Shown here piece after piece: positions 12,019 through 52,400 of a DNA stretch of 64,000 nt. Source of the DNA: Ovis canadensis (taxonomy: Eukaryota; Chordata; Mammalia; Artiodactyla; Bovidae). A model generated the notes under the pieces. The model ran no database searches. It was not told where the DNA came from and saw only the letters and a list, made by a program, of their open reading frames with translations. Numbering within the stretch: position 1 is the stretch's first letter; every line of letters begins with the position of its first letter. The position numbers and the translations under genes were made by a program. The DNA lies in the NCBI RefSeq assembly GCF_042477335.2, contig NC_091245.1, forward strand, positions 29,770,501 through 29,834,500, in the 5' to 3' direction.

Positions 12019-13237
12019 GGGGGTTGTGCCAGTGCCACACACAGAGGGTTGTCATGAGGCCTGGTGGGAGTCTGGCACGGGAAATGCTTCAGAAGCGCAC
12101 CTGCCCATAGCAAGTCCTCTTTGGAGGAGGAAGTGGGTTTAGTGAGGGTGGGTGGTTTTCCCAAAGTCGCTCACGGGTGTGACGGGAAGCTGGGGCCGGA
12201 CCTCAGTGACCAGGCACTGAGCTGTCCAGGCTGCCCCTATGTGACCTGAAGTCCGCTTTAGGACTGCAGGGAGGGTCTCCTTGGGCCCTTTAGGGAAGGA
12301 GGGCAGGCAGTAATGGGGGCTGGGTGAGCTGGTTGTGCCAGGAAGAAGATCCACCAAGATAGGGAAGTGGAGGCCAGGTGGTGGGAAGGGACATGGCTTC
12401 AGTTCTGTCTCAACTCCCTGTCTGCTGCTCCCTGCCTCTGGGGACTCGCCTGTCTTTGGTGCTGCCCCTGGGCTGGGCCTTTACATCCAGGCGGTCTCTA
12501 GTCTTGGCCTCTTGACACAGTGGTCTTACCGGCCCCTTGTACAGGTTAGGACGCTGAGGACAGAGGGATTTGGTGTTCACGGCACACGGATAGGAATGAT
12601 TGGCAGAATGAGAATTTGAACCCGGGCTGGTGTGGCCAGTTTTACATCTTGAGTCCCTCCCATTGATTCTGATCCCCCTTTTGCAGATGAAGAAACAAAG
12701 GATCTGAGAGGAGATGAGCAAAGGCTTGAGATGCAAATCCAGGTGTGAATGACCACTGTCAAAGCACCTTACAAGCTTGAAAGTGCTGTAAACACACCAT
12801 GGTTCACCATTTGAATTTAATAAGAAAAATGTGCATTTAGGGAGGGTTTACCATACACCCAGTACTGTTCCTCTGATGAGCCCATGAGGGGGCAGATGTG
12901 ACTACTGATCCCATTTTACAGATGAGGACACTGAGGCACAAGGTTGAGGTCACTCAGGCAAGGGTTACGGGTCTACACCTTTCCCTGTGAGTCCCCACCT
13001 CTGAGTGTGCGTGTCCTCAGCTGCTGTTTTCTGTGTGCCTACCCATTCCCTGTGAGTCCCCACCTCTGAGTGTGCGTGTCCTCAGCTGCTGTTTTCTGTG
13101 TGCCCACCCAGTCTCCCTGGCCAGATAGGGGTGCCTCCCACCCTGCTGGCCTGAGCACAGGGCCTGGCACACAGTCAGCCTGCTGACAAGAGGTGGGCCC
13201 CAGAGGGACCAAGGCTGTCATCTTCCCTCTCTCCCAG
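12019..13237. other. Non-coding DNA left of the ACOT11 fragment
   Basis: Intron-like sequence with MIR-like relics at about 12130-12240 and 12880-12960. I found no recognisable ACOT11 hotdog-domain exon in it. Confidence 0.5.
12981..13110 (+). repeat. 65-bp tandem duplication
   Basis: Two near-identical 65-bp units (starting 12981 and 13046) upstream of the first ACOT11-like exon. Confidence 0.9.
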
Positions 13238-13304
13238 GAAGTACATCGTGTCCTGTAAGCAGGCGGAGATGCCCCTCTCTGTCCCCTGGGATCCTAGCAA
13301 CCAG
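13238..13304 (+). pseudogene. ACOT11: ACOT11 START-region exon a
   Basis: Acceptor CTCCCAG, donor CAG|GTAAGG. It encodes 22 residues including Pro-Trp-Asp-Pro-Ser-Asn-Gln, in phase with the next exon. Confidence 0.75.
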
Positions 13305-13622
13305 GTAAGGCCTTCTGCTCTGTGCGGACAGCCTTCAGACCTGTTGGGGGCCCCCAACCCTCCCTTCTTGGAGGAGGCCCAAAGGGGACAGGATACTCTG
13401 CCTCAAGACTGGCCTGGTGAGCCAAGGGCTTTCCTGTGTCCCCCTGCTTGGCAGGAGCTAGCTGAGGCCCCAAGGGGAGGAGGAGTCTGGCCCAGCCCAG
13501 GTCTCCTTCCCAAAGCCCAGGGCTCCTTCCTTCATGTGCAGCTTCCTCTCCACCCATCAGAGGGGCCTTTGCACGGAGCCCCCGAGGAGGGGAGGGTGAG
13601 ACTGTTCTGTGTGTCCGTGCAG

Positions 13623-13706
13623 GTGTGCCTGAGCTACAACAGAGTCTCCTCCCTGAAGATGCTCGTGGCCAAGGACAACTGGGTGCTGTCCTCAGAGAGC
13701 AACTAG
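13623..13706 (+). pseudogene. ACOT11: ACOT11 START-region exon b, with premature stop
   Basis: 28 codons between GTGCAG and GTAGTGG. The last codon is TAG where the family has CAG, a single C-to-T change. The rest (Leu-Lys-Met-Leu-Val-Ala-Lys-Asp-Asn-Trp) is well conserved. Confidence 0.8.
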
Positions 13707-14044
13707 GTAGTGGATCCAGCCTCCCAGCTTTCCTTCCTCCTTTGAGCAGCCAGAGGTGCTGACTGTGAGCCATGAAACCCTCTCGAACCACTCAGGTCAG
13801 AGGGGGGTTCCCTAGAAGGTCCTGGGAGAGTCATGAAACCAACCAGTTGTAGAAACACGCCCACCCCTCAAGGCCTGGCGTGGCTCGGCTGGGGGCTGGG
13901 GGCAAGGGTGGGCTGAGGGGGGGCTTGAGCTCTGCCACTTTTGCCTGTGTCCTGGGATGGGTCACTTCCCCACAGTGACATCCATGGCTGGCTGGATGCC
14001 TGGCTCCGAGGATCCATTCTGGTTTTGCATTAGTTACTGCTTCT

Positions 14045-14480
14045 TTATCTTTTTATGTTTAAAAAGAAAAATTTCAATATTTAAAAAATTGAGGCATAAT
14101 TTGCATACAGTAAAACTTCCCCCTTTTAGTGTGTAATCCTGCTAGGGTGGAAAACACATCAAATTACATCATCAGGACAGTAATCAAGACATGGAGCATT
14201 TCCATAAACCTCCATTTCTCTGGCTCCTCTGTGATCAAGCCTCTTCCCACTCCAGTCCCTGGAAACCACAGGCCAGTTTTCCGTGCCTTCGTTCGGTCTG
14301 TTTGAGAACGTGCAGTAAAGGGGGTCGTGCAGAATGTAGCCTTTGACGAAGTTCCTTAGGCACCGTGCATTCACCTGTGGGAAGGGATGAGTGCGTTCCG
14401 TTTCACATCAAGTACCATTCCATCTGACTAGTGGGCTTGTCCATGAAGTCCCTGCTTCTTCAGACACCTTCCTATCCACT
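14045..14480. repeat. Old L1 3'-end relic
   Basis: Diverged mammalian L1M-type 3' region (AATTGAGGCATAATTTGCAT, then the CCCTGGAAACCACAGGCC segment) within the ACOT11-like intron. Confidence 0.6.
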
Positions 14481-14647
14481 TTGCGCTGATTCTCCCATTT
14501 TTCATGGGGCTGCCACCGAGGCTCAGAGAGGTTGAGTCACTTGTTCACAGACACACAGCAATCGGCGCAGCCCTGACTTCCAGCCCAGGTCCCCAGCACA
14601 GTCTGAGGAGGAGACGAGGGAACGAGGCTGCCCTCTGTCCCGAGCAG

Positions 14648-14781
14648 GTCCGCCTGTACACTCTAGAGGAGGACAAGTTCCTCTCCTTCCACATGGAGAT
14701 GCTGGTGCACGTGGACACAGCCCAGGCCTTCCTGCTGCTCTCTGACCTCCGCCGGAGGCCCGAGTGGGACAAGCACTGCCG
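14648..14781 (+). pseudogene. ACOT11: ACOT11 START-region exon c
   Basis: 44 codons plus 2 nt between GAGCAG and GTGGGTGC. It encodes the START helix-strand segment ending in Arg-Pro-Glu-Trp-Asp-Lys-His. The frame is open and strongly conserved. Confidence 0.82.
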
Positions 14782-15332
14782 GTGGGTGCCGGAGGGCGGG
14801 GGTACAGGGGAGTGGGGGTGGGGAAGGGGCCCTGAGGTGTCTCCTCCTGCTGAGCCATCCCCTACTGCTCTGGGCCCCTGCTTTTAGCTGGGAGTGGGGG
14901 ATGGGGAGGGAGGCACTGTGGTTCTGTGTTAGGTGAGTATCTGAGTCAAGGATGTTCTGAGCCCTCAGGAAAGGGACTGAGCCTGGAATTGGAGGTGGGG
15001 GCCCGGCCCAACTAACTATGTGACGATGGGTAAGTCACCTCCACTCTGGCCTCAGTCTGGGGACAGCCTCCCAGCTGAGAGGGGAGACACATGATGAGAG
15101 TATAGTGTTTGGTGATGGAGGGAAGCCAGGGTTGTCAGCACCCAGAGGAGGGGTCAGGGGAATCTAGCTGGTCACGCCTGTCAGTGACACAGTCCTGTAT
15201 GCCCAGGTGCTGATTGGTATTTGCTGCCATCCTGGCAGGCAACAAGGCTGCCGCCCCCCCGGCCTCACGCCCACTCAGTGCCCTCTTACCGCCCCCACCC
15301 CCTCCTCCTGGGTGTGGCTGCCCGGCCTGCAG

Positions 15333-15488
15333 GTGTCCTACTACAACCAGGCCACCCCGGGCGTTCTCAAGTACGTGACCACCAATGTGACCGGCCTCTC
15401 CTCTGAGTTCTACACCACCTTCAAGGCTTGTGAACAGTTCCTCTTGGACAACCGGAACGACCTGGCCCCCAGCCTCCAGACCCTCTAA
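15333..15488 (+). pseudogene. ACOT11: ACOT11 terminal exon
   Basis: Acceptor CTGCAG; 51 codons and stop TAA at 15486-15488. It encodes the C-terminal START helix, ending Ser-Leu-Gln-Thr-Leu. The stop is 140 bp from the FAM151A stop on the opposite strand, so transcripts reading through here would overlap FAM151A. Confidence 0.85.
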
Positions 15489-15572
15489 GCATCGTCCCTG
15501 GCCACCTGACGTCCACGCCCACTCCATCCTGCCCCAAGGACATGCGTGCAGTGCACTGAAGAAGCAGAGGCA

Positions 15573-15578
15573 TTTATT
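15573..15578 (-). terminator. FAM151A: FAM151A polyadenylation signal
   Basis: AATAAA on the minus strand, about 51 nt after the stop codon. It predicts a very short 3' UTR ending near 15550, about 60 bp from the ACOT11-derived stop codon on the other strand. Confidence 0.75.
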
Positions 15579-15628
15579 CCTTCCTGCCACCCCGTGGGAA
15601 GCTGGGGTCCACCAGGCCACCTGGGTGC

Positions 15629-44509
<28,881 letters not shown>

Positions 44510-44720
44510 GATGACCCTCTGGGGAGAATACCCCTTGAAGGGTAGTGTCTCCTGAGGCTCTGAGAGCTGGGATCGGGTGGGAGGTAGGAGGCTTAGCAGC
44601 ACCTAATTCTTCCCTTGGCAGGACAGCTCCTGCAGGCTTTGAATGTCCAAAAGACAGCTTTGGAGGCCCCACCTACCTTCCTGTGCGCCTCCTCCTCTCT
44701 CTCCCCCAGGATCTTAACAG
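44510..44720 (-). promoter_or_regulatory. FAM151A: FAM151A 5' UTR and probable promoter region
   Basis: Sequence directly upstream of the start codon, conserved between the two duplicate copies (compare 2597-2810), with several in-frame stops excluding coding use. I see no clear TATA box or CpG island in gene orientation. The extent is an inference from position only. Confidence 0.4.
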
Positions 44721-45321
44721 GTCAAGCAGAAAATCCTGCCACCTCCAAAATGACCTTTGAGCACAGTAAGAGACAGCAGCAGATGTTAGATGGAGCCCAC
44801 CACTGCCCTCCCCACCAGCAACCTGCTGCCTGTCTGCTCCAGCCTGAGAGTTGGGGGACTAGGGATCTGGACCCCACTTGGCCTTGCTCTCCTGAAGACC
44901 TGGAGGTTTTCTTCCCCTGCATAAAAGGAGGCACCTAGTTGGTCCTTCCTTCTTTCTGCCCTGTTCCAGAGAGTCACAAAGTTCAGGCAAGGGTGAGTGA
45001 CAGGAGCAGATTAGATCTGCCCAAGGAGCATGAATTTTCCTTCCATCCCAGACAGATTATCTACCTGGAATCGAAACTGATGGGACTGGCATGCTGGCCT
45101 GGGTTGCTGCAGGCCACTCCTGAGTCCATAGGGGAGGGACGGAGTCACTGCCTGGCACAGAGGGTGTCCTGCGGTCCCTGGTATAGGAAGGCAGTTAGAG
45201 AATGTCCCTATTTCAGGGACCCTGGAATTTAAATCTGTCCAAGAATCACCTGTCATGTGCATGGGGTTTGGGACTTACAGAGGTGCACAGAGAAATCCAG
45301 TAGAGCCCTTGGTTACTCTAG

Positions 45322-45342
45322 TGTGCTGTGTGTGTGTGTGTG

Positions 45343-45379
<37 letters not shown>
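45322..45379 (+). repeat. (GT)n microsatellite
   Basis: About 25 GT units with one interruption. The copy A counterpart at about 3695-3704 has only a few units. Confidence 0.95.
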
Positions 45380-45380
<1 letters not shown>

Positions 45381-45869
45381 GAGTGACTAGAAGGGTGCCC
45401 AGGTAGGCAGATTCAGGGAATCTGGGAAGTAAGGAGAAGCTCGGGAAGGGATTTCGTTCAGGCCTCCGCTGGATCATCTCTTAAGAGCTTTCCAGGATGT
45501 AGAGGTCTAGGACTCTCAGACAAAACACAAAGCTGTGAGCATCATTTCCTGCTCAAAACAAAGAGAGAAGCGGGTGGAGGCAGACTTTTGGGGACCACAG
45601 ACTTTAGGGATGGTGTGGGAAGAGAAATCAGTTAAGTGCTGTGGGATAGAATGACAAGAGGTGGAGAGGGCCCAGGGAGCCAATAGAAAGGTCTTACTTA
45701 GAGAAGAAAGGGGTGGAGATAGAGGCCCATAGGACAGCAAGGTGCTGCCAGACTTGACTATAAGAGTAAAGGTGATGTTGGAGAGGGCAGTGTCCATACT
45801 CCATTTACAGTGAGATGGTCACTATTTTTTGGTTACAATATCTAACACTAGACAAATCTCTTTTTTGAA

Positions 45870-46840
45870 AGAAAAATCTAGAAATTAGCTCTTACAATTG
45901 GCTAGGCTCTCCATGTATGAACAGCCCTCATTTTGTTGCCAAAATCTTGGCTCTCTGTACACCATGCCAAACAAAAATATGGAGACAGAGTTACTGAGGA
46001 GAAAGAAAGAGTGGCTTTATTACTTTGCCTGGCAAAGAGAGATCTTGAGGCTATCGCCTCAAGAACTGTGTCCCCCTCCCTGATGAGTAAGAGAGGTTAC
46101 ATAGTCAGGCAGGGGTATGTGATAAAGATCAACGCAGCAACAGTCTTTATTTCTTCTTCTGCAAAGTTTCGAAAGGGTGAGGTTGCTGGCACGATTAGGG
46201 TGTGTGCAGGACAAAAGTCCATATAGTCAAAGCTATAGTATTTCTAGTAGTCACGTATGGATGTGAGAGCAGGACCATAAAGAAAGGTGAGCACGGAAGA
46301 ATCGATGCTTTCAAACTGTGGTGCTAGAGAAAACTCCTGAGAGTCTCTTGGACAGCAAGGAGATCAAACCAGTCCATCCTAAAGGAAATCAACCCTGAAT
46401 ATTCATTGGAAAGACTGATGCTGAAGCTGAAGCCCCAGTACTTTGGTCACCTGATGCGAAGAGCTGACTCATTGGAAAAGACCCTAATATTGAGAAAGAT
46501 TGAGGGCAGGAGGAGAAGGAGACGACAGAGGATGACATGGTTGGATGGCATCAGCGACTCAGTGGACACGGTGATGGTGAAGGACAGGGAAGCCTGGCGT
46601 TCTGCAGTTCATGGGGTCATAAGGATGATACTGAGTGACTGAACAATAAAAGGGTCTTAGGTGACCCAGTCTCCTTATCTTGATAAGCTTCTATGGTCCC
46701 TTTAATCTTGCCTCAGGTGGTTTTGTTGCTGTTCCTTTCTTCATTAGCAACTGTTCTGACAGTTGGAACCAAGAGAAGGTCCTGGAGCCTGGGTCTGGCC
46801 TATTAAGAGATGAGGGACGTAAAGGCCTCCGTTCCCAGAA
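45870..46840 (-). repeat. Solo LTR (copy B), split by BovB
   Basis: Duplicate of the copy A LTR, with the same reversed AATAAA near 46015. A sense BovB fragment (about 46215-46650) interrupts it. Confidence 0.55.
46215..46650 (+). repeat. BovB LINE 3' fragment, copy-B specific
   Basis: Sense 3' fragment of about 435 bp inside the solo LTR. The corresponding point in copy A (about 4476-4484) is empty, so it inserted after duplication. Confidence 0.85.
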
Positions 46841-48019
46841 GTCCCACAGGGTGCTGCTTGCCATTAGCTTTAGAACTGTATGCTGATTTGGTCTTCGGGA
46901 CACTCTTGTGGGGGAAGCATCACTTCCGCATCTCAGATAAGGGAGCGGGAGTCTGCCAGCAGCAGAGCTGGGCCATGAGCCTGGGTCTTTCTGCCCAGCA
47001 GATTGTGTGTTGTCCACCCCTGGGAAGGATGCTGGTGGATTCTGAGGCACTTAGCTTAGCTGCCTCTCTCGGCTCTGTGGCCTCTGCAGGCTGCCTTTGA
47101 GGAAGAGGGACTTTATCAGCTCTGGCTTTTTGCAGGAGGAAGAGCTCTGGGTAGGTCCCTAGGCCACAAAGAACCCCATTGCCTATGACACTCCTCATGA
47201 GACAGATAATTGATGAGGGTACTGAGCCTCACTCTGTGCCCAGTACCATGCTAGCTCTGGGGACCCATCAGCCCCCCGTGACATGGTAGGACAGGAGAAC
47301 ATGGGGGTTGTCAGGGGCTCCAGCATCTCTTAGGTGGAGCCCCCATTCTAAAGCTGATGCTGCGGGAGTGAGCTTACAGCCTGTAAAGTAAAAGATGGGC
47401 AATAGCAGGGCCTGCGAGGTGGAGCCTGATGGATCAAGAGACACAAAGGAACTGGGAGTACAGGGGAGGAGTCTCAGCCTCCTGGGTGGCCACGTGGCTT
47501 TCAAGGGCAACGGGGAGGGCCTGGAGAGCCATAGGGGACCAGGGCTAGGGAAGAATGTTCTAGATGAGGGGGCAGTGTGTGTGGAGGGAGCAGAGCATGT
47601 GGGAGAAGGGCTAGCTTGGGAAGGCAGCTGTGCAGTGGGGCTGGACCCTGCCAGGTGGGAGGCAGGGATGCTCGGGAGAGAAGGCTGGAGAGGCTAGCAG
47701 GGCTGGGCCACCCTGATAAAGAGCTTGACTACAACCAGGAGGGTTTGTCTGTGGGATAAGCAGGAGAGAGACAGGCTCAGCTTCGCATTTTGGAGAATAA
47801 TTCTGGAAGCTGCTATTGAGGAGTGGCTGGAGGGGGCCCCTCCTGTCCCTAGCCCTGGTGCCGTCCAGATTCAGCAACCCTCCACACCTCCCATCTTCCC
47901 ATTCCCTACCACAGAGCCACATGACCTCCCAGTCCATTCCACTCAGAACCACACAGGTCCACCCAGGCCCAGCCTCTCTTTCCTGGGTTACTTCATTTAC
48001 CTGGCCCCTTACAGGAAAA

Positions 48020-48690
48020 CTGGGTTCACCTCTCATCAGTGCCAAGTCAAAAGACACAACCAAGCCAAAAATTCAGAGAAGGAAGGACTTATTATTTGCA
48101 GCATGGAGAAGGCAATGGCACCCCACTCCAGTACTCTTTTCTGGAAACTCCCATGGACGGAGGAGCCTGGTAGGCTGCAGTCCAAGGGGTCGCTGAGAGT
48201 TGAACACGACTCAGTGACTTCACTTTTACTTCTCACTTTCATGCACTGGAGAAGGAAATGGCAACCCACTCCAGTGTTCTTGCCTGGAGAATCCCAGGAC
48301 GGCGGAGCCTGGTGGGCTGCCGTCTATGGGGTTGCACAGAGTTGGACATGACTGAAGCGACTTAGCAGCAGCAGCAGCAGCAGCAGCATGTAAGAAAGGA
48401 TTCAGGTATGTTCATGGAGGGGCTTGCACAGAGGAAAATTCTGCGTAGAACTGGGGCTAATGATGACAGAATCTAAGTTTTAGTCGATTGAAACCTTGAA
48501 GACAAGGGGAGGTCAACATCATCCCATCCTCCACCTGGGTGGAACTCCCTGTCAGACTGTTTACACATATCCCATGGCGAAGAACTAGGACTCTGTTTTA
48601 TCTGAACAATTGTTTCTTGAGGGCTTTTCCTTTGTTCCTACACTCCCTTACTTACTGAGACCTGTTCAAGGACAAGCACTGTGGCCAGGC
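48020..48690 (-). repeat. Second LTR-like block (copy B), split by BOV-A2
   Basis: Duplicate of the block at 5770-6215, interrupted at the GGACTTATTATTTGCAGCATG point by a dimeric BOV-A2 SINE. Confidence 0.45.
48101..48390 (+). repeat. BOV-A2 dimeric SINE with (CAG)n tail
   Basis: Two ART2-like monomers in sense followed by a run of about seven CAG units. Absent from copy A. Confidence 0.88.
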
Positions 48691-49138
48691 TTAGATCACA
48701 AAATGGCTTCTCTTATGTCAAGACAGTCATGCCCAGTTCTCTTTCTGTGGGCATGTCTCCCCTACCATATCTGCTTACACCTTCCTCCTATATGGTAAGG
48801 ATGGAAATGGAGGTCGTGAGGAAGCACCCACGTTTCAGACGTGGAACAGCAACCTTTAGAGCTGGTGCTTCAGGGAGTTCTGCCCACTGCGCCCTGAGAG
48901 AGGCAGTGGGGATATACAGCCTAGAGGTACCTTGGAGAGGAAAGATGACTGTTTCTAAACAATCAACACTCACCAGCTGGGGCCCCTGAACCACAAGGAG
49001 AATACGACATGGATTCTTCTGAGGCGTTTAGAATCTGGGCGCAGTGTTAAGGCTGTGGGAGAAGAGACTGACCAAGCCTAAGGCATCTGGGAGGCTTCCT
49101 GGGGGAGGTGGCATTTGACCTGGACCTTGAAGTTTGGG

Positions 49139-49710
49139 TCCAACTCTCACATCCATACATGACTACTGGAAAAAACACAGCCTTGACTAGACAGACCTTT
49201 GTTGGCAAACTAATGTCTCTGTTTTTTAATATGCTGTCTAGGTTGGTCATAACTTTTCTTCCAAGGAGTAAGCGTCCTTTAACGTGAGATGTGAGAGTTG
49301 GACTATAAAGAAAGCTGAGCGCCGAAGAATTGCTGCTTTTGAACTGTGGTGTTAGAGAAGACTCTTGAGAGTCCCTTGGATAGCAAGGAGATCCAACCAG
49401 TCCATCCTGAAGGAAATCAGTCCTGAATATTCACTGGAAGGACTGATGCTGAAGCTGAAACTTCAATACTTTGGCCAGTTCTTTGATAAGAACTGACTCA
49501 TTTGAAAAGACCCTGATGCTGGGAAAGATTGAAGGCGGGAGGAGAAGGGGACAACAGAGGATGAAATGGTTAGACGGCATCACCGACTCAATGAACATGA
49601 GTTTGAGTAAACTCTGGGAGTTGGTGATGGACAAGGAGGCCCGGTGTGCTGCAGTCCTTGGAGCTGCAAAGAGTCGGACACGACTGAGTGACTGAACTTA
49701 CTGACTGACG
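49139..49710 (+). repeat. BovB LINE with 5' inversion (twin priming), copy-B region
   Basis: 49139-49282 is antisense BovB and 49283-49710 is sense BovB. The two arms are neighbouring parts of the element, meeting at the Cys-Glu-Ser-Trp-Thr codons, head to head. This is the expected product of twin-primed reverse transcription. Flanks GTTTGGGT and GGTTGGGT may be an imperfect target-site duplication. Confidence 0.88.
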
Positions 49711-51464
49711 GTTGGGTAGGATTTCTTAGGGAGAGTTTTCCCCTAAAAGAAGTGATCATTCTTTTAAAAAGTTTCACCAAGAAGTTTTAACTGGTTGCTT
49801 TCATTCAATTCAAGACTTTTTTAGTGCACATTTATTACCAGAATTTTGGCTTTTTTTGGTGGATGTGTTAATTTAGTGGCTTAAAGAGCACATTTTTAAT
49901 CTTCCAGTCCCTCTAGGCCAAAATCAGTATAAGGTGTGGTTGAGTTTCTTTCTGAGGCCCTAGGGGAGAATCTGTTCCCTGGTCTTTTCCAGTTTAGAGC
50001 TGGCCTGCATCCTTGGTTCTTAGCCTTATTCCTGTATTTCCACAGCCAGCAAGGTTGGGCATATTAACATCTCTCAGTCTCACTTTCTCCTGCCTCCCTT
50101 TCCCTCTTATAATACGACCTTTATTATTAAATTAGGCCCACCAGGATAATCCAGGATCATCTCTCCACTTTAAGGTTGGCTAGTTAAAATCTTAATTCCA
50201 TCTGTAATCTTAATTCCTTTTGCATAAGGTCACAGGTTCCAGGGGTTAAGATGTGGCTGTCTTTGGGGTGGCCATTATTTTACCTTCCACGGCAAGGGTT
50301 AGCTTTTATTTCCCCTTTTTATTTTATTTTGAGCAGCAAGGCAATCAACAGACTCTTTCCTCACACCAAAAAAAAAAAAAAAAAGAAAAGCCAACTGGTG
50401 TTCACAACTGTCATTGTAAATTTGTAGTAAATCACTCAAAATGCTTAGTTTCAAAGAGAAAAGTGGTTACCGATTCCTGAGAATGCAGCATTGAAGTGAT
50501 TTCCTATACTTAGAGGCCTCTTTCCTGTGAAAATTGCCTGCTGTCATTTCATATCCTTGAGTTCTGTGGACTCACATTGTCCTGAAATCCCTTTAGAGGG
50601 TGACTGTCCAGGAGGCAGGATCTATAACCAAAGGACATTCAGTTCACTTTTACTGAGCACCTACTCTGTGCCACTTACTGTGTTAAATATTGGGGATAGA
50701 GACACCAGTATGGCACAGCTGCTGCCCTGATTGGATCATATATTGTTTTTAAAACCAAACTCTAGTAAACTAATAATATATACATATTGTAGATTTTGAA
50801 GAAAAACCAAAGGTAGTAAAAAAAAAAGAAAGAAAAAATAATAATACTGCCATCCTGAGAAAGTTATTGTTAAAGTTGTGATGGATATTGTTCTAACTTT
50901 CCCCAGGCATATGTAGTATATAAGTTTTAAAACCAAAAAAACAACCTTCAAACAGAATTCTCTTGTAAAACAAAAGAAAAAAACAAGGGAACAAAAATAA
51001 GGAATTGTCTTGTGATACTGTTCTGTACCACATCCCAACATTTATCGTACTTGTTCGGTTTTAAGGTAGTATCATCTGCTGCAGAATATTTAAATTTGCC
51101 TGTTTAAAGAAGATGGCTGGGGTCCCACTCCTCGTGGGAGACGGCGCAGCTCGGTGCACAGACTCTGGGCTGCCTGTACTTCCTTCTGACACCACTAGCT
51201 GTGTGACCTGGGGCAGTCACTTCACCTTTCTCTATCTCAGTTTCCTCATTTATTACCTTGTAGGGTTGTCGTATGGGTTAAATGAATAAACACATGTAAA
51301 TCACTCGGGACAGTACCTGGTACCAACTGAGTGCTTGATAAAGATGATGCGTTGTTGTACATGTATGTATATAATTTATAAAATATGAGTTTGTAATCTG
51401 CTTTTTTCCCCACATATATAATATGAGCATTTCCCTATATGATTACATTTATCATTTTTAAAAA
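49711..51464. other. Duplicated intergenic DNA (copy B) upstream of FAM151A
   Basis: Upstream of FAM151A, partly homologous to 6540-7600. It holds an L2-like 3' relic near 50640-50740, a poly-A tract at 50368-50384 and the MIR listed separately. No gene seen. Confidence 0.5.
51165..51345 (+). repeat. MIR SINE relic (copy B)
   Basis: Duplicate of the MIR at 7310-7480. Confidence 0.65.
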
Positions 51465-51622
51465 AACAATTTATTTGGTTGCACTGGGTCTTACTGGTGG
51501 CCCGCAGGATTTCTGTCTTCTTTTAGGCATGTGGAATCTAGATCCTTGACCAGGGATTAAAGCTGGGCTGCCAAAATTGGGAGTTCAGAGTCTTTGCCAC
51601 CGTACTATCAGGGAAGTCCCCC
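51465..51622 (-). repeat. CHR-type SINE, copy-B specific
   Basis: Antisense, ending ACTATCAGGGAAGTC. The copy A site at about 7590-7600 is empty. Confidence 0.78.
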
Positions 51623-52166
51623 AATTTTCACTTTTAATAGATGTATAAAATCTCATTCAATGGCTGTTTCCCTAGTTTATGGAACCATTACCTTCCATGT
51701 TGGATACCTGGATTGTTTAATAAGCAAATGCTCCAGTGAGCCTCTCTGGCCATATTCCTGGTGATGTTCTTAGGCCAGATTCTTAGAAGTGGAATGGCAC
51801 ATTTTTAAGGCTTTTGGAATCTGCTGTTAAAATTTCATTCCCTAAGATTTACATCAGTGTGGAGCTGCATGGTTGGGTGGGGTTTCCACTGGGGGAGAAG
51901 CAAAGAGCAAGTGTCATTCCAGATAACCGGCAGGATGACCCAAGGCTCAGAAGGAGAGAGCGCAGGACGTCCTAGGGGAACTGGGAGAAGGCTGTTAAGT
52001 CATGAGGTTTGAGTGAGCCTGTGGTGGGGCAAGAAGGCTGCAGGGTGGAAAAAGTCATCTTTGATTCACTGGTGTTGGGCAGGCTGTGGTGTAGCATGAA
52101 TCAGGAAAAGGTTAACGGAAGTAGGGAACCCAGTGAAGAAGCTCTTGTTAGAAGCCAGACAAGGGA

Positions 52167-52330
52167 CTTCCCTGGTGGTCCAGGGGTTTCGAATCCACCT
52201 CCCAGTGCAGGGGACAGAGGTTTGATCCCTGGTGTGGGTACTGAACTCCCACATGCTGGGGGGCAAGTACACCTGTGTGCCACAACTAGAGAAAGCCCAC
52301 ATGCCACACACACACACACACACACAACAA
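52167..52330 (+). repeat. CHR-type tRNA SINE with (CA)n tail (copy B)
   Basis: Duplicate of 8148-8305 with an expanded CA run. Confidence 0.8.
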
Positions 52331-52400
52331 GCGAAAGAGGAGATCTGAACTGGGTGTGAGGCAAGGGGAGGGTCTGTGCATATTTCCATCAGAGAATCTT

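Larger units (their letters stand above)
13238..15488 (+). pseudogene. ACOT11: ACOT11 3' fragment (START domain), decayed
   Basis: Four plus-strand exons match the C-terminal START lipid-binding domain of ACOT11 (THEA/BFIT, an acyl-CoA thioesterase with two hotdog domains followed by START). Exons: 13238-13304, 13623-13706, 14648-14781, 15333-15488. The second ends in an in-frame TAG where the family has Gln. Exons for the middle of START, between the Glu-Trp-Asp-Lys-His motif and the final Val-Ser-Tyr-Tyr-Asn exon, are absent from the 551-bp gap. No hotdog exons are seen to the left; duplicated FAM151A upstream DNA is there instead. It is therefore read as a 3' copy left by tandem duplication, with the working gene expected left of the window. 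The tail-to-tail arrangement with FAM151A matches the human locus. Confidence 0.82.
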
